A stretch of DNA of 64,000 nt from Archilochus colubris (taxonomy: Eukaryota; Chordata; Aves; Apodiformes; Trochilidae): assembly GCA_023079485.1 (NCBI GenBank), contig CM041084.1, positions 12,832,609 through 12,896,608 of the forward strand. Direction: 5' to 3'. Below are positions 49,708-61,680 of the stretch, one piece after another; position 1 is the stretch's first letter; each line of letters opens with the position of its first letter. Below the pieces are notes generated by a model. That model was not told the origin of the DNA. It did not search any database and saw nothing but the letters and a program-made list of their open reading frames with translations. Position numbers and translations under genes: made by a program.

Positions 49708-50040
49708 ATATAGGTCTCATTGAATTTAATCCATTGCTGATTCTGTAAAAGGAAGAATTGCTTCTTCTGGGACAGACTTGTTTTTTTAAAATATTAGTGA
49801 AATCACTTGTCTGTAAATCCATACCTGACATACTATATCCAAGAGTTCCTTAATAAAGTCTAAGGATCATAAAGGTGGCTTTTCATATCGATGATATTGA
49901 GATACAATATAAATTGATGGTATTTATTACTGGCCCACATGAAATTAGAGGGAAGGCAAATTTATGAAGATATCTCTTCTTTTTATGTGTATATATCTAC
50001 ACATGCACGCATATATGCATATGCATGTATGAATACAGGG

Positions 50041-50058
50041 TATATACATATGTATATA
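50041..50058. repeat. Perfect 18-bp palindrome in AT/GT-rich DNA
   Basis: TATATACATATGTATATA reads the same on both strands. It lies in a longer stretch (49985-50075) of TATG, CATA and GCATAT units. Confidence 0.9.
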
Positions 50059-53000
50059 CATAGCTACATACATGTCTGTGAGAATATATATGTTATAAAC
50101 AAGTCTGCATTTGATTTTTTAACTTAGAACTATTCAAAGATAGGATTCCATACATTTAAAATTATAAACCATTGGGGAGAAAAATGGTTTCTAAAGAAGG
50201 GTAGGAAGGTCAAATATCTTTGCACTTCTTGATCAGTGTTGCTGACACTCATCTCAGTGAAGTACCTCACAACAAAGGCTAGTCCTTGTCCCTAGGTTTG
50301 CTGAAATGCAGCATAAAAATTGGTTCTCTTAAACCACATTTTATGCTGGACTAGGAGCACACAAAGTTTAGTTACTGAATGTGACCTGAAAGTCAGTAAC
50401 TCCCATCTGAGAGGTGATAACTTCTAAAGACACATTGGTCTCATAACTCAGTGAACAGCTAACTCCATGGCAAATTTGATCCATAGAAACATGAGAGTAC
50501 CATCCCACATCAGATCATATTGAGCAATGCAGAGTCCTGCAGAAGAAATTATAGGAGATCTTTCAATTAAATCCCAAAATGAAAAGTTTCTTCCCATGGC
50601 TTTATATAAGACATTAAGAGTGAAAGGCTTACTTTCTTCAAAAATGAGCCTTCCTACCTAGAATTACTGCAGATGTTCACATACCACATTGACCCATTCT
50701 TGGAATCTTGCTAAGCCCTTGGCCTCAGTAAGATTTTATTACTATGATTTTCACCAGGTAATAAAGAAAAGGTATTTTCTTTAATAGGTATTAGATCTGG
50801 TGTCTTTCATTGAATGCCCCTTGTTCTTTTACTGTGAATGTTTTTATTGTAAAGACTAAATGAGAGCTTCTGATTTATTTTCTCAATATCATTCATTACA
50901 TTAGTCACCTTATCTGGTCTCTTTTGATTTCTCACCTTCTTAATAAGTTCCAATATTTTCAATACTCCCTCATACAGAAATCCTTTGAACCTCTAATTGT
51001 TTTTGATGTTAATTTCTGAACTCTGTTTTGCTATCATTGCTGCCTGCAAATTGTTACCTGCACGTGTAGTCATCTAGTTGCAAGCTGTCTGATGACACCT
51101 TTGCTCTTGTTCTGTGTGCTCTTGCTCTAAGATTATTGTGCACTTGGCCCTCTAGGCAGATGCTTTCATTAAGTTCTCCACTAGAAGAGGTAAGCCAGTC
51201 TTCAAAAGGGATTTAATCAATTCCAGTTTTTAACCTAAAATCATAGTGGGGCTAAATGAAGACATGGTCAGGACAGAGGATAGTGAAGAAAGTAGATGAG
51301 GTAGCAATATGATTCTTCTCAGATCAGGAATGACATCGTCAGATCACACTGCACAATGACATGTGGAAAGGAGGAAAACAGAACAGAGGAGGCAACCTGT
51401 AACTCCTTATGGTGACCAATTGAGACACATGTTGACAAACTCATTATTTTTCACTAAGAACTTTTTTTCCCTGTCCTGCCTTGGTGAGGAAAGAGTCTTC
51501 ATGGACATCCCTTCTGAAAAGTCTTTCAAACCAGGAGCTGTCATAACTGGAGTGCAAGGGCCATGGGCTTGAATTTTACTGTTATTTTGACCAGCAATAC
51601 TGGAGCATGCTCAAGCATTTACTCCTCAGTACATGGATATCTGGCTTTTCACCCAGAGCTTTTCAGGAGACACTATGTCAGAGCAACTATTAGGACCACA
51701 GGACACACCACTTACTGGGACATGGGTCTCCCAAGACAGTCCTGACAACTGAGGCTTTCAGAACACGGTGCTTTTTTCTACAAAAAGCTTCTTCACAACA
51801 CTTAGAATGATTCTGGATGACTTTCTGTTAAGTCTGTGTGCTGTAAGGGCAAAATAAGAGTGGTGAAAAAATGCCATCTGTATATGCTGTTACTTTAAGA
51901 GTATATGCTATGTTAAGACTCCTAAGAAACACAAAGATCTTTCCTCTTTACTGTGTGAATAATGAAAAACAGACAGATGTCTGCTATTAAGATAAACCAC
52001 TCAGTGGAGGTTTCTTGTGTTTGGTGAACTGAGAAAGAGAAGCTATTCCCCACACCACCAGCTATGGATTATCTCACTGAAAAATCACAGAATAGCAACA
52101 AACTATTAATTATCTTTACTTACTATAAACTACTGAAATCACTCTGTAAATGTTTTTCTTTTATAAAGATAAACATTTCTGTCACATAGTTTGTATAATT
52201 AATCAGTTTTCAATTTAAGGGACCATCTCATTTTCACTGGGAAACAGTTTATAAAAATACTTGAGAGTGAAAGATTGCTAATAAAGTTTTCAAAGTACAC
52301 TCATGTTTTTTAAGTTAAACAGTCACTCTGTATCTGTGGGATGTTTGCACTGACATTCAGACTACGTCAAATCTTGCATCTAAACTGTTTCCACAAAGAA
52401 ACTGATGGGGGAAAATGTGGACATGGGAGCTGTCCAATGATGCTCAATTTAGCTCCTGTAAAAGACAATTAAACAGGTTGTGTTTGGCTTGTCATGAAGC
52501 TTTGATTGGTATTGTTTATGCACTTCCATACTATTGTAAGCAACTTAAGCTTTTTGACACAAGGGTTTGGATTCTCTTTTCAAAAATTTCTTACCAATGA
52601 GGATATTTTTCCAGAGCAATTTTCTTAATGTTAAAAAGCAGGTTCTAATATTTTCCTTTTAGAAATATGTTTATAAGTAAGAAAAGTTTAGCAGACTTAG
52701 ATCTCATAATAAATGTAACATAGTTGTTCTAAGATCTCTTCTGCACAAGTTTCCTGTTACTCTTCTTTTCCCATAATGGATTAAAATTTCCCACATATTA
52801 CATTTACAAGATAGCAAGAAACTTATCTGTCATGGGAATTTGATCCTACCTTTGGATGTAAAAGCAGAGCTATGCAGAAATGAAGCTATATCATAATTTC
52901 TGAATGATAGAAATTAATATAAAATTGTGACAAAACAAAAACTTTGCTTCAAGAATAAGAATACATAATAATTTATTGTTATACAGTAAAATCAAAGCTG

Positions 53001-54953
53001 TGCCATTGCATTCATAAATTGTTACCATTTCTTTTCAGTCAAGGATATTGATATTTTATTTCCCATCTCAGTATGAAACCAAAAGAGGTTTCTGAACATG
53101 TGTAAGCATTTTACTAGAAATGGAGATATCTACTTGTAATACAACACAACGTTGATCACAGTCTCCGTGACACTGGAATTCTTATTAATTTATTTACACA
53201 AAGTACCCAGTCTTTTTCCTTAATGGCATCTCACACACTGCCACTACCAAGCTCATCAGCAGAATTAACACACACCCCCTCAAAACCACAACCAAAATAC
53301 AACCTGTTGAATCACATTTAAGCTGGTGGATGTTGTGAAAAACCATACCTAATTATTTTCCCCCTCTGTGATACTGAGAACAAGAATGTATATAGAAGCA
53401 AGAGATCCTTCCACTGAGTGTGACAGTGTAGTGCACAATTTAACTGATGACCACCTTCACTCAATGACTTTTTTTTTGCTACACATTCTTGTATAATTGC
53501 TCACACATCATAAAGAGCCTGACAGAAATGAAAAAGAGAAAGAAGAAGGGAAGAAAAACACAGTAAATAATATCAAGCTTTTAAGTAATTCATGTGTCAT
53601 GTTTTCTGGGATATTTAACCATGCTCTGACGTTTCAGTGTCCTAGCCAGAAAGCTCAGACTTGTATTCAGACACCAACGTGCCCAAACACATGCTAATGG
53701 AATTGAGAATTTGAATTTCTCCTTTTTCATTGTGTGACTTTTAATCCACAGACATTTTTACACGGAATCCAAAACTTCTCACTTATATGATTTATAACTA
53801 TCTCATACATTCTCCAGTACTTTGTAAAGCAAACCATGGCTATAATGAAAATACACTCAAAGTGCTGGTTGATTCATTGTGAGTACACATGGGCAAAGCA
53901 TAATAATAGTAAGGCTTTGCTTGTTCTCAGCTCACAATGGTGAGTGTTCAAGGATTGCCAGGTGAAGTATTCTTAATCATTTCCCCCCTCTTGCTCCCAT
54001 AGAAATGAGAATACTGAAAAGCTGCAGAATTAGATAGAGGCCATGCTGGAAACTGTCAGTTCTAGCTTCTCAAAGCTTTCATTACCCATGTCATGTGTAA
54101 TGACATAAGAAAAAAATTCTTTGATCTTGCAAGAAGAGAAAAAAACCTAAATTGAATGTGAATTGAAGTACAGGAGACCTCACACGGCTTTTTTAAAAAG
54201 CAAAGGGTTCCTGAGATCACCCATTTTATCCATTGTCATGAAAGATCCACCTCTATCTTGGAAGCCACCTTTTCTGGCATAAATGGCAAGATATCATCTC
54301 AGACAAATCGGGTAGGATTTCAAAGGGTTGTGCAGGAGGTTTCCTTACAATCTCCTGTATTTGTCAATGGGTAGTTAACAAACACAGTGCTTTGAAAGTT
54401 TACCTCTGAGCGTCCACTCTTCTTTTAGCTGTACAATGGCAGCAGAGAGTTTTCTAAAGGAGCTCCACCCAGCCAGCCTTTCCAGCTGGGAGGGCAGGAG
54501 GACATCTGTCTCCAGAGCCAGTGTCAATCATATTCTAACAATCACTGTTTCTCCTCAGCCAAATTTTTCATTTGGACTAAGTGATCTGTTTCTTTCAGCT
54601 AGTCTTCTAAACTCCCTTTTCCAAGGTTACTGCATATGAGATATAAAATCCATCTCTTGCACGAGACTTTTCCCTAAAAGGTTATTTGTCACTGAGACAC
54701 TGAACCACATTCTTTATATATGAGGTCCCAGATTCTTTTCTGATGGCTCTTCAGTGCTTTTACCCCAGAATATCTCTGCCTGATTTGTAGTTCATCTCTC
54801 ACTCTAATTGTGTTTTTTCTTTTATTTTTCAGTAACACTCCATTTCAAGAGAAGGGTCTTGTGTTTATTGCATATTCTCCCAAGTAGAGAACTTGTATAT
54901 TGTGTATTTTTGAAATGCCATATGTAACAAACAGTAAAGTAAGAAACTATGAA

Positions 54954-54990
54954 ACATAAAAATAGTAAAAATACATAAAAATAGTAAATT
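54954..54990 (+). repeat. Tandem duplication of a ~19-bp A-rich unit
   Basis: ACATAAAAATAGTAAAAAT at 54954-54972 is followed directly by ACATAAAAATAGTAAATT at 54973-54990. Confidence 0.88.
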
Positions 54991-55627
54991 GAAATGTTTT
55001 GCACAGACATGTCATTTATAACTTTCATAATAACCTAAAAACAAATCCTGTTGTTATGTGTTTATCTGTATTAATGAGTTGCTATGCGTACTTAATTTAC
55101 TCTTCTAATATATTTGTTATTGGCATTTTGTTGTGTGGTGTATCTACTGTTACATGCAGCCAAACAAATATTTTACTTTCATATTTTGAAAACATGTTTT
55201 CATGTTATATCCTTCTCCATCCCCATCATAAGCACCTAAGAATGGAAGATAGGAACACTGCAGGGGTCCTTAAGACAGAAATAGGATTTGTACCTGTGCA
55301 TAGTCGCTAACTTGGAAACTGACATGTAAGTTATAAAAGAAGCTGATATCAGCTTGTAAACTAACTGCTTTGCAGAGGTAAGGCTCAAATTTATGTAGTA
55401 GCTGTTAACAAGCTTAACCTCACATGTTGAATTTTAAAACGCTCACAGCTGCTTTTGCTTGGCTCCATCTCACAAGGACTTTTGACAGGCGAGATATTGA
55501 GTGCAAGCAGGTAAAATTACATGCAGTGAATGCCTTCATATATAGCAACAAATCATCATGTGATACTTACCTTTTTGTTTACTGATGTTTGAACAGTGAT
55601 TTGTGATCTGCTGGCCACAATTTTTTT

Positions 55628-55797
55628 GATGCAGCCCAGGATAGAGTTGGCTGCGAGCTCACAGTGCAGGCGCGGTGAGATTCCTCTCAATAAATAGCCC
55701 CAAGTCCTTTTCCTCAGCCCCTTTCAAATCCATTCTCCACTTAACTTGTCATTGTGCATGGAGTTTCTCTAACCCAGATGCAATGCAACATTAATTT
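55628..55797 (-). mobile_element. CR1 LINE internal fragment, minus strand
   Basis: Read on +, GATGCAGCCCAGGATAGAGT, TGGCTGCGAGCTCACAGTGC, CCCCAAGTCCTTTTCCTCAG, TCCATTCTCCACTTAACTTG, TTGTGCATGGAGTTTCTCTA and ACCCAGATGCAATGCAACAT are the reverse complement of the CR1 segment around the C-terminal end of the second open reading frame. The family's usual ACCAGCA stretch before CCCCCAAGTCC is replaced by AATAAATAG, and about eight bases are missing between GTTGG and CTGCGAGC. Both ends are truncated: it lacks the CR1 3' tail, so it is either a fragment left by deletion or a copy broken after insertion. It is not connected with the CR1 at 47.8 kb. Confidence 0.88.
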
Positions 55798-58700
55798 TAA
55801 AGACAGAAATCTCAAAGATTTGTATAGATATTTTGGGCAGGAAGTTTGTACTCATATTTTGTTCCATGCATCTTTTTCTGAATTTGTTCTTATTCACTCC
55901 TACTACAACCTCTCTAACTATGTTAAATGTTCCCTCTCTGTATTGAATGTTTACACAGGATTTTGTCGAGATTCAGTAAGTCTTTCATTGCTTGCCATTT
56001 ACCCCAGCAACAGACATTTCATTTCATTCTATAAACTATTACTCCTTTGTGAATAGAATTGCTTTTCCTTCTAATTTTCCAGCAAAAACAGGTACTGCTT
56101 TACATGTGGATAAAAGTCAAGTCTTGGACAAAAATCTTGTCAAATACATTTAAATGTTAGTATTGTTTTATAGGGATCTATTTAAATACTGCTATTTTTA
56201 TTTCAGAAATACAGTTATCAGTTGGTAAATGGGCAGATACAAGCTCAGGATGTGCTAAGGAAATCACATACATCCTCAGAAATCTTAGATAAGGCAGTGT
56301 TTATATAAGCTCTGCACAGCTTTTAGCATTAGAAAACTATGGTCATGGATATTTCAAGACAGTTTGAATACAGTCTCTTCTAGATAAGATTTAGGGTAGG
56401 ATGAGGCCATGCTGACAATAGAGGGAATTGAAATTGTTATTTAGGTGAACTAGACTTTAGGTCAACTTTTACTCTTTTATTTTTTTTTATTTTTTTCTGA
56501 ACAAGGCAAGGTAATTAAGTCAAATAAATTCTGTGGGTGTTGTGCAAGAGGTGAAGTACTGTTAGGAAGAGCCTCTGTACATAGCAGATACTTCCTAGAT
56601 ACCCATTAGAATGGTCCTAAGGGACAAATCAAAACAGGACTGAAAGAGGTGATTATTTGGCCAAATTCAGAGATGCCACATAAGTCTATCTTAAGAGATG
56701 GATCTAGGAGTGAAGCATATAAGGGACTAACATGGCAGAAAAAACAATAGCAAGGTACTACCATGACTTCTGACTCTTCATATTTATTTGTGCACTTCAA
56801 ATATCCATGCCAATATATCTTCACCAATCATGCAATACCCTAACTTCATCTTTCTTATAGAATCACTATCAGTATGATCACTTTGAACAAATGCATATTA
56901 CAGCTCAGTACCTGGCCTTTTTATACAAGCAAGTAGCAATACTATGGGATGCGTGAAAGCGGCTGGAATAATACTGCTCTGACCCACATCTTCCGTTGCA
57001 CTATACCTCTCCCATCTTTTGAAGCTATGCTTATCCCTCTTCACCCAAGCATGAAAAATTCCTGAAAAAGACATTATATTTCCTTTTGTTTTGAATGAAA
57101 ATGTGCTCAAAATTACTTTCAATGCTTTTTAGAATTAGATTTTTAACAGTTTCCTGTTTATTTTCTCATCTCCCACAATAAATAATAAATTTAAATCATC
57201 AGCATTTACTCATTGATGGTTAGCAGCATTAATGTTCTGCCTTAAAACAATGGTATTTTAAATTCCACTTTCACCTGGGCCCTTTGCACAGCTGATATAC
57301 TAACAATGGCTTTGAGCCTAACTTCATATTAAGACAAATATTTATTTTCAAAGTAGCCACAAGATTAAGTCTTCAGTCATTTACCCATGTATGAGAGTGC
57401 CAATACCAATCTGATGCAAGTGAATATGTCATCAGTCATCCAATTAATTGAGCTTGGTTTTTGATCCCCTGTTCTATTAGTTATCTACATTTTGATCAAA
57501 ATCCAAGACAGGAGTGTCAGAGTTAACCAGCCATGTGAGTTCATCCTTAAATCAGGCATTTTTCCTCTTTCTGAGCTAGCTGAAACAAATGGGGAGGAGG
57601 GACTTCATTAAGCTGTCAGTTATGCTAAGAGTACAGACTGCTCCTCTGGGAATATGGATGTAACACAGAATGCCTGGTGTTCTCATGTTTATAATAATAT
57701 ACTGGATCCTGCTCCAGCTCACTTATTTTAATACTGGAATATGAGCTTTGGGAATAGATCTTATTTGTAGATTTTTCTATTCAAACAGGAACAAGCTTTA
57801 CACAATTGTATTTTTTGCACAACTGTCCACATCTCCAGAAAGTATCTGAAATATCTTCACTATCTAGAGACAGAAATGATTCATGAAGCGGGTACTTTCA
57901 GAGGTAGTATATAACTACTTTGGAACTAAACAGTTCAAGTTTCCATTCCCCCTCTCAGTCACAAGAGGATAGAAATGGGACACAGATTTAGCACAGGAGT
58001 AAGGAAACTGTATCTGAGTGCAGACTGGGTCTCCTGCATAGGGAGTATAACTTGTCACAGCTATATCCTTAGTTTAAGGATTTGTGGATGGCTATATTTT
58101 CTCTCAGCATCTGTTCTGCATCAAACCTTCTGACATGAAGAAGCAATCTCCCACAATTATTTGAGCAAAGACAGTACTGTATTCATAGACAGTATGGAAG
58201 AAAAAATTTTGGCCCCAAAACCAAAATAGTTGGTTCATTCACTGGTTGAATTTTCTGAAAGTAGTCAGACTTCCCACTTCAAATCTCTACATTGATAGCT
58301 AAATTTTAGTTACTTCATGATCTCGTAATCTGTACACACTCCACCAAAACAAAATTATTTGAATTTTAAAATATAAAAATAAAATAAAATATTATTTTCT
58401 GTTCATCTCTACCCACGTTTGACCTTATTCTTTGTTGCAAGACTGGTAAGCAGCCTTCCTCATGATTAGAAGGTCTGCAGCTTCTGAAGTCCAACAGGCA
58501 ACAAATACATTTTATTTTGAAGAAGTCAAATACCATTTTAAAAATAGTTTTGGTGCTTACTTTTTGGGGAATATCCTTCTTCTTTTCTAATCAAGAGTTC
58601 ACAAGTGTTGAAACATGTCCAATATTTGGTGTCTAGGTCACCTCATATCAAGAATAACTGGACTTATATCATTCACTTATTCTCTTCTGTTCTTATATTT

Positions 58701-61555
58701 TAAAATTAAAATGTATATACTTTAGTGTCATTACTGCTTAGAAACTGTCCTTGTCTCTGACTTCTTTCATGAACCTTGTCATTGTCAGATTTGAGCACCT
58801 TATCACTAGTAGTTGATGAGATTAAACCAGGCAATGTGTTAAGTCAAAAGTTCTTCCATGGATATGATGATAAAAAGGAAGTTTCAGTGCCTTTACTCAA
58901 CTTCATTCTCCTGAGGACAACAAAAAAGTAAATACTAAAATGGAATGGCTCTAAGAATCAGTTTTATGGGAGCAGAAAGAAACAACTTGAATAATAGATG
59001 ATCCTCAGAAAGAGGCCTGAGAAGAAATATGTAATGAAAGAAGAGATGAAATTAAACTATTGTAGTGCAGACTAAAACTCTGAGGAGTAACATCAATGGC
59101 ACCTCACCAAAGGGCATGCTGGCACACAAAAATATAAAGAACATCTCCCTCACAAAGTTAAATCTGGGCCACTAGATGTTGAGATATTCAAGTCAGGGCT
59201 CAGTCAGAATACTATAAATGCTTCCCATGCCACTTACTGTGACGGGTCGATTTAAGTCTTGTTTGAGGGCATAACCTGGAATCTGACAAACTGTATTGTT
59301 TGTTATAATTTGGGAGGAATGGCTGACATCAAGAAGCTTTCAAAGAAATACAGGCAAATTGGCTCAGGATTAATTGGCACATATATTACATGCAGTAATA
59401 TAATGAAAGCAAAGATGCTGCATGCAAAAATTAATTTCTAGGAGAACAAAAATATAACACAAGAAAATAGTTGTCCATCAGGTAGTAGCTCTGTCCATTT
59501 CAAGAGTGATGAATAGATGGGTTAGAGTTTAATGGAAGCAAAGACCACTTTTGGGTTAATTATTGAAATACATATTCCTAAATAACATTTACGTTACCCT
59601 GTGCCAAATTTTACAAAATTGACAATGAGAATAATGGAAAAATAACTCAAGAATGGCTAAGCACTCTCAGACCCCACTTGCAGTCAGCAGGAATGAGGGT
59701 GGTAAGACCAGCAGCCTCAGAAAAGACACAATTATTCCACTGCACAGTTGTACACAGACTCCAGAAAAGGAGTAAGTTCCATGCCCAGGTTAAACTGTTC
59801 AAAGGTTTTTAACATCAGCTGGAAGTTACTGCACCATCTGGCAATGTGTTTCTACTTACTATTTATCTGATAATTAAATGCCATTCCTTTCTTAAAGTTT
59901 TTCATCTTGAGAAGAAGTCATGTATGTAATAGTACAAATATTGAAAAGCTCAAATATTTCAAATCATCTGTGCTTTCCTGAAAAATACTGCTCTGTTTTG
60001 CAAAAGGACCTAAGTGTCAAACACTCACTGCTGTCCATTGTTTGCTCTGGTTGTATTTCTGTACAAGCTGTGCACAGTGGGTGCTTGAGAGTTATAAAGT
60101 GCCTGTTATGTGAGCTGCTCTTTAGTAAAGAATGCCTAAAAATACGTAACTTTTGGTCTCTTTAGTCTAAGTCTAAGGAGTATGAAATTCTGAATGTGCT
60201 TGAAATGATGTGTGCTACCACTGGACTAATTTAAAGTGCTTGCAAGGAAGACCTGATATATGTGGGTAATAACCTTCACAGGAAGAAAATAATAGAGAAA
60301 CAGAGAGGGCTGTGCTGCACTGAGTAGCTGAGCTGCCAGCATGCTTCCCTTCTCACCAATAATATTTTATTAGCAGCAACTAGACCTCCACAAGTCTGCC
60401 TGCCTTTTGGGGTATGTAGTTAAGGCCTGAAGGGTTTTCAGTATCACATTATGAATGGGAATATTAACAGCTAAGAAACTTGGTGCTTCAGTCCACAGTG
60501 AAGTGTCATTTCCAGTCCCTTGGAAAATTCTGCATTGGAATTAACCACTGGAAATGCCCAATGTAAATATTTAAGTCGATTATTCATATCTTACTTGTGC
60601 ATTAGCTAAAAAGCCCACAAGATTGCCAAGTAAATAGTTCTGAGGTGTTCATACTGAAGAACAGGACGTTCCACTTACTGCAGTGAAAATGCAAACATGG
60701 TTTCTCTTGTTAACTGTAAGAATAGAAACAATGTGAGCATTCCACTAGACATGAAACAGTACAAAATTGCAAGTCCTTATCTTTTGAAATGCAAATCTCT
60801 TTCTGAAAAACTATTGATTCCATTTAAATATTTGTTATGTAAGTGAGTCAAAGGTTTAATTTTTCATTAACTGTCACAGATATGCCTGTAACTCCCCCCA
60901 GATAATCTATATAAGGTAAGTTTTGTGCTTTTGAAATGTTTTCTGCTTTTTTTTATCATAAATCTTTGACAAAATAGATTTTATTAAAGTTTTGGTTACA
61001 TACAATTTGATATCATGCTGTGGGAGTGTTAATCTTGTGGATAGTTCTGTCTGGGACTCTACCTGGGATGGCAATTTTCCCACATCATTGCTAAATTTAG
61101 GCACCATTAACTGCAATGCAGTGTCAGCAGAAGCTTGGTTATATCACTCACACTATTCATGTGACAGGATTGACTAGAAGTCACATTGCTACATGATGCA
61201 GAAGGACAATCCATGCCATGTATGGTGGTCTTTCAAAGAAGCCCATGCTGGATCCACAGATATGGTAGACAATCATCTGTACATCTATTGGCAATATGAG
61301 TGCCACTGTATCACCTGAAATGTGGAACTGATTCATCCAATGTTTGTCCAGCTTCATTTCAGCATGGTAGTTTTCATCACAAAGTAAGAGTTGTACACTT
61401 TAGTCAAAAGCCCTTTCTATAAGCCTACAATACTCCCACTGACAGTAGAGGTCATAGACTTGACCAAGAGAAGTTGGCTCAGACTTTGGTACCCTAGATC
61501 TATATTTTTAATTTGCTTTAAATATGGTTACTGAAGAACTATCTTCTTCAGCATT
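55798..61555. other. Unique non-coding DNA, no gene seen
   Basis: AT-rich, with frames of at most 100 codons. T-rich stretch at 56472-56497 and AAAAT-type stretch at 58360-58394. The block 60480-60880 is high-complexity with an ATGCAAAT octamer near 60790 and could be regulatory, but there is little else to support this. Confidence 0.55.
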
Positions 61556-61680
61556 AAAAAAACAACAAAAACAACGAAACCAAACCAACCAATCAAACAA
61601 ACAAACAAACAAAAAACCAAGCAAAAACCCCAAACCAAAAATATAATCAAACAAACAAAGTCACAAACAAAATAGACAAC
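61556..61680 (+). repeat. (CAAA)n / A/C-rich low-complexity tract
   Basis: About 125 bases of ACAA, CCAA and AACAA units, including five near-perfect CAAA repeats around 61590-61612. It is the longest of the A/C-rich tracts, again with the A-rich strand on +. Confidence 0.93.

Larger units (their letters stand above)
49708..55627. other. Unique non-coding DNA, no gene seen
   Basis: AT-rich with frames of at most about 103 codons (54999-55310, +) and no domain. It contains alternating purine-pyrimidine and palindromic DNA at 49985-50075 (perfect 18-bp TATATACATATGTATATA at 50041-50058) and a 19-bp tandem duplication at 54954-54990. No other interspersed repeat was recognised. Confidence 0.55.

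Noticed and set aside
49442..49723. 93-codon + strand frame of repeating Leu-Ser-Phe-Pro-Phe
   Set aside because: It is the translation of the CTTTC microsatellite, which has no stops in any frame when pure.
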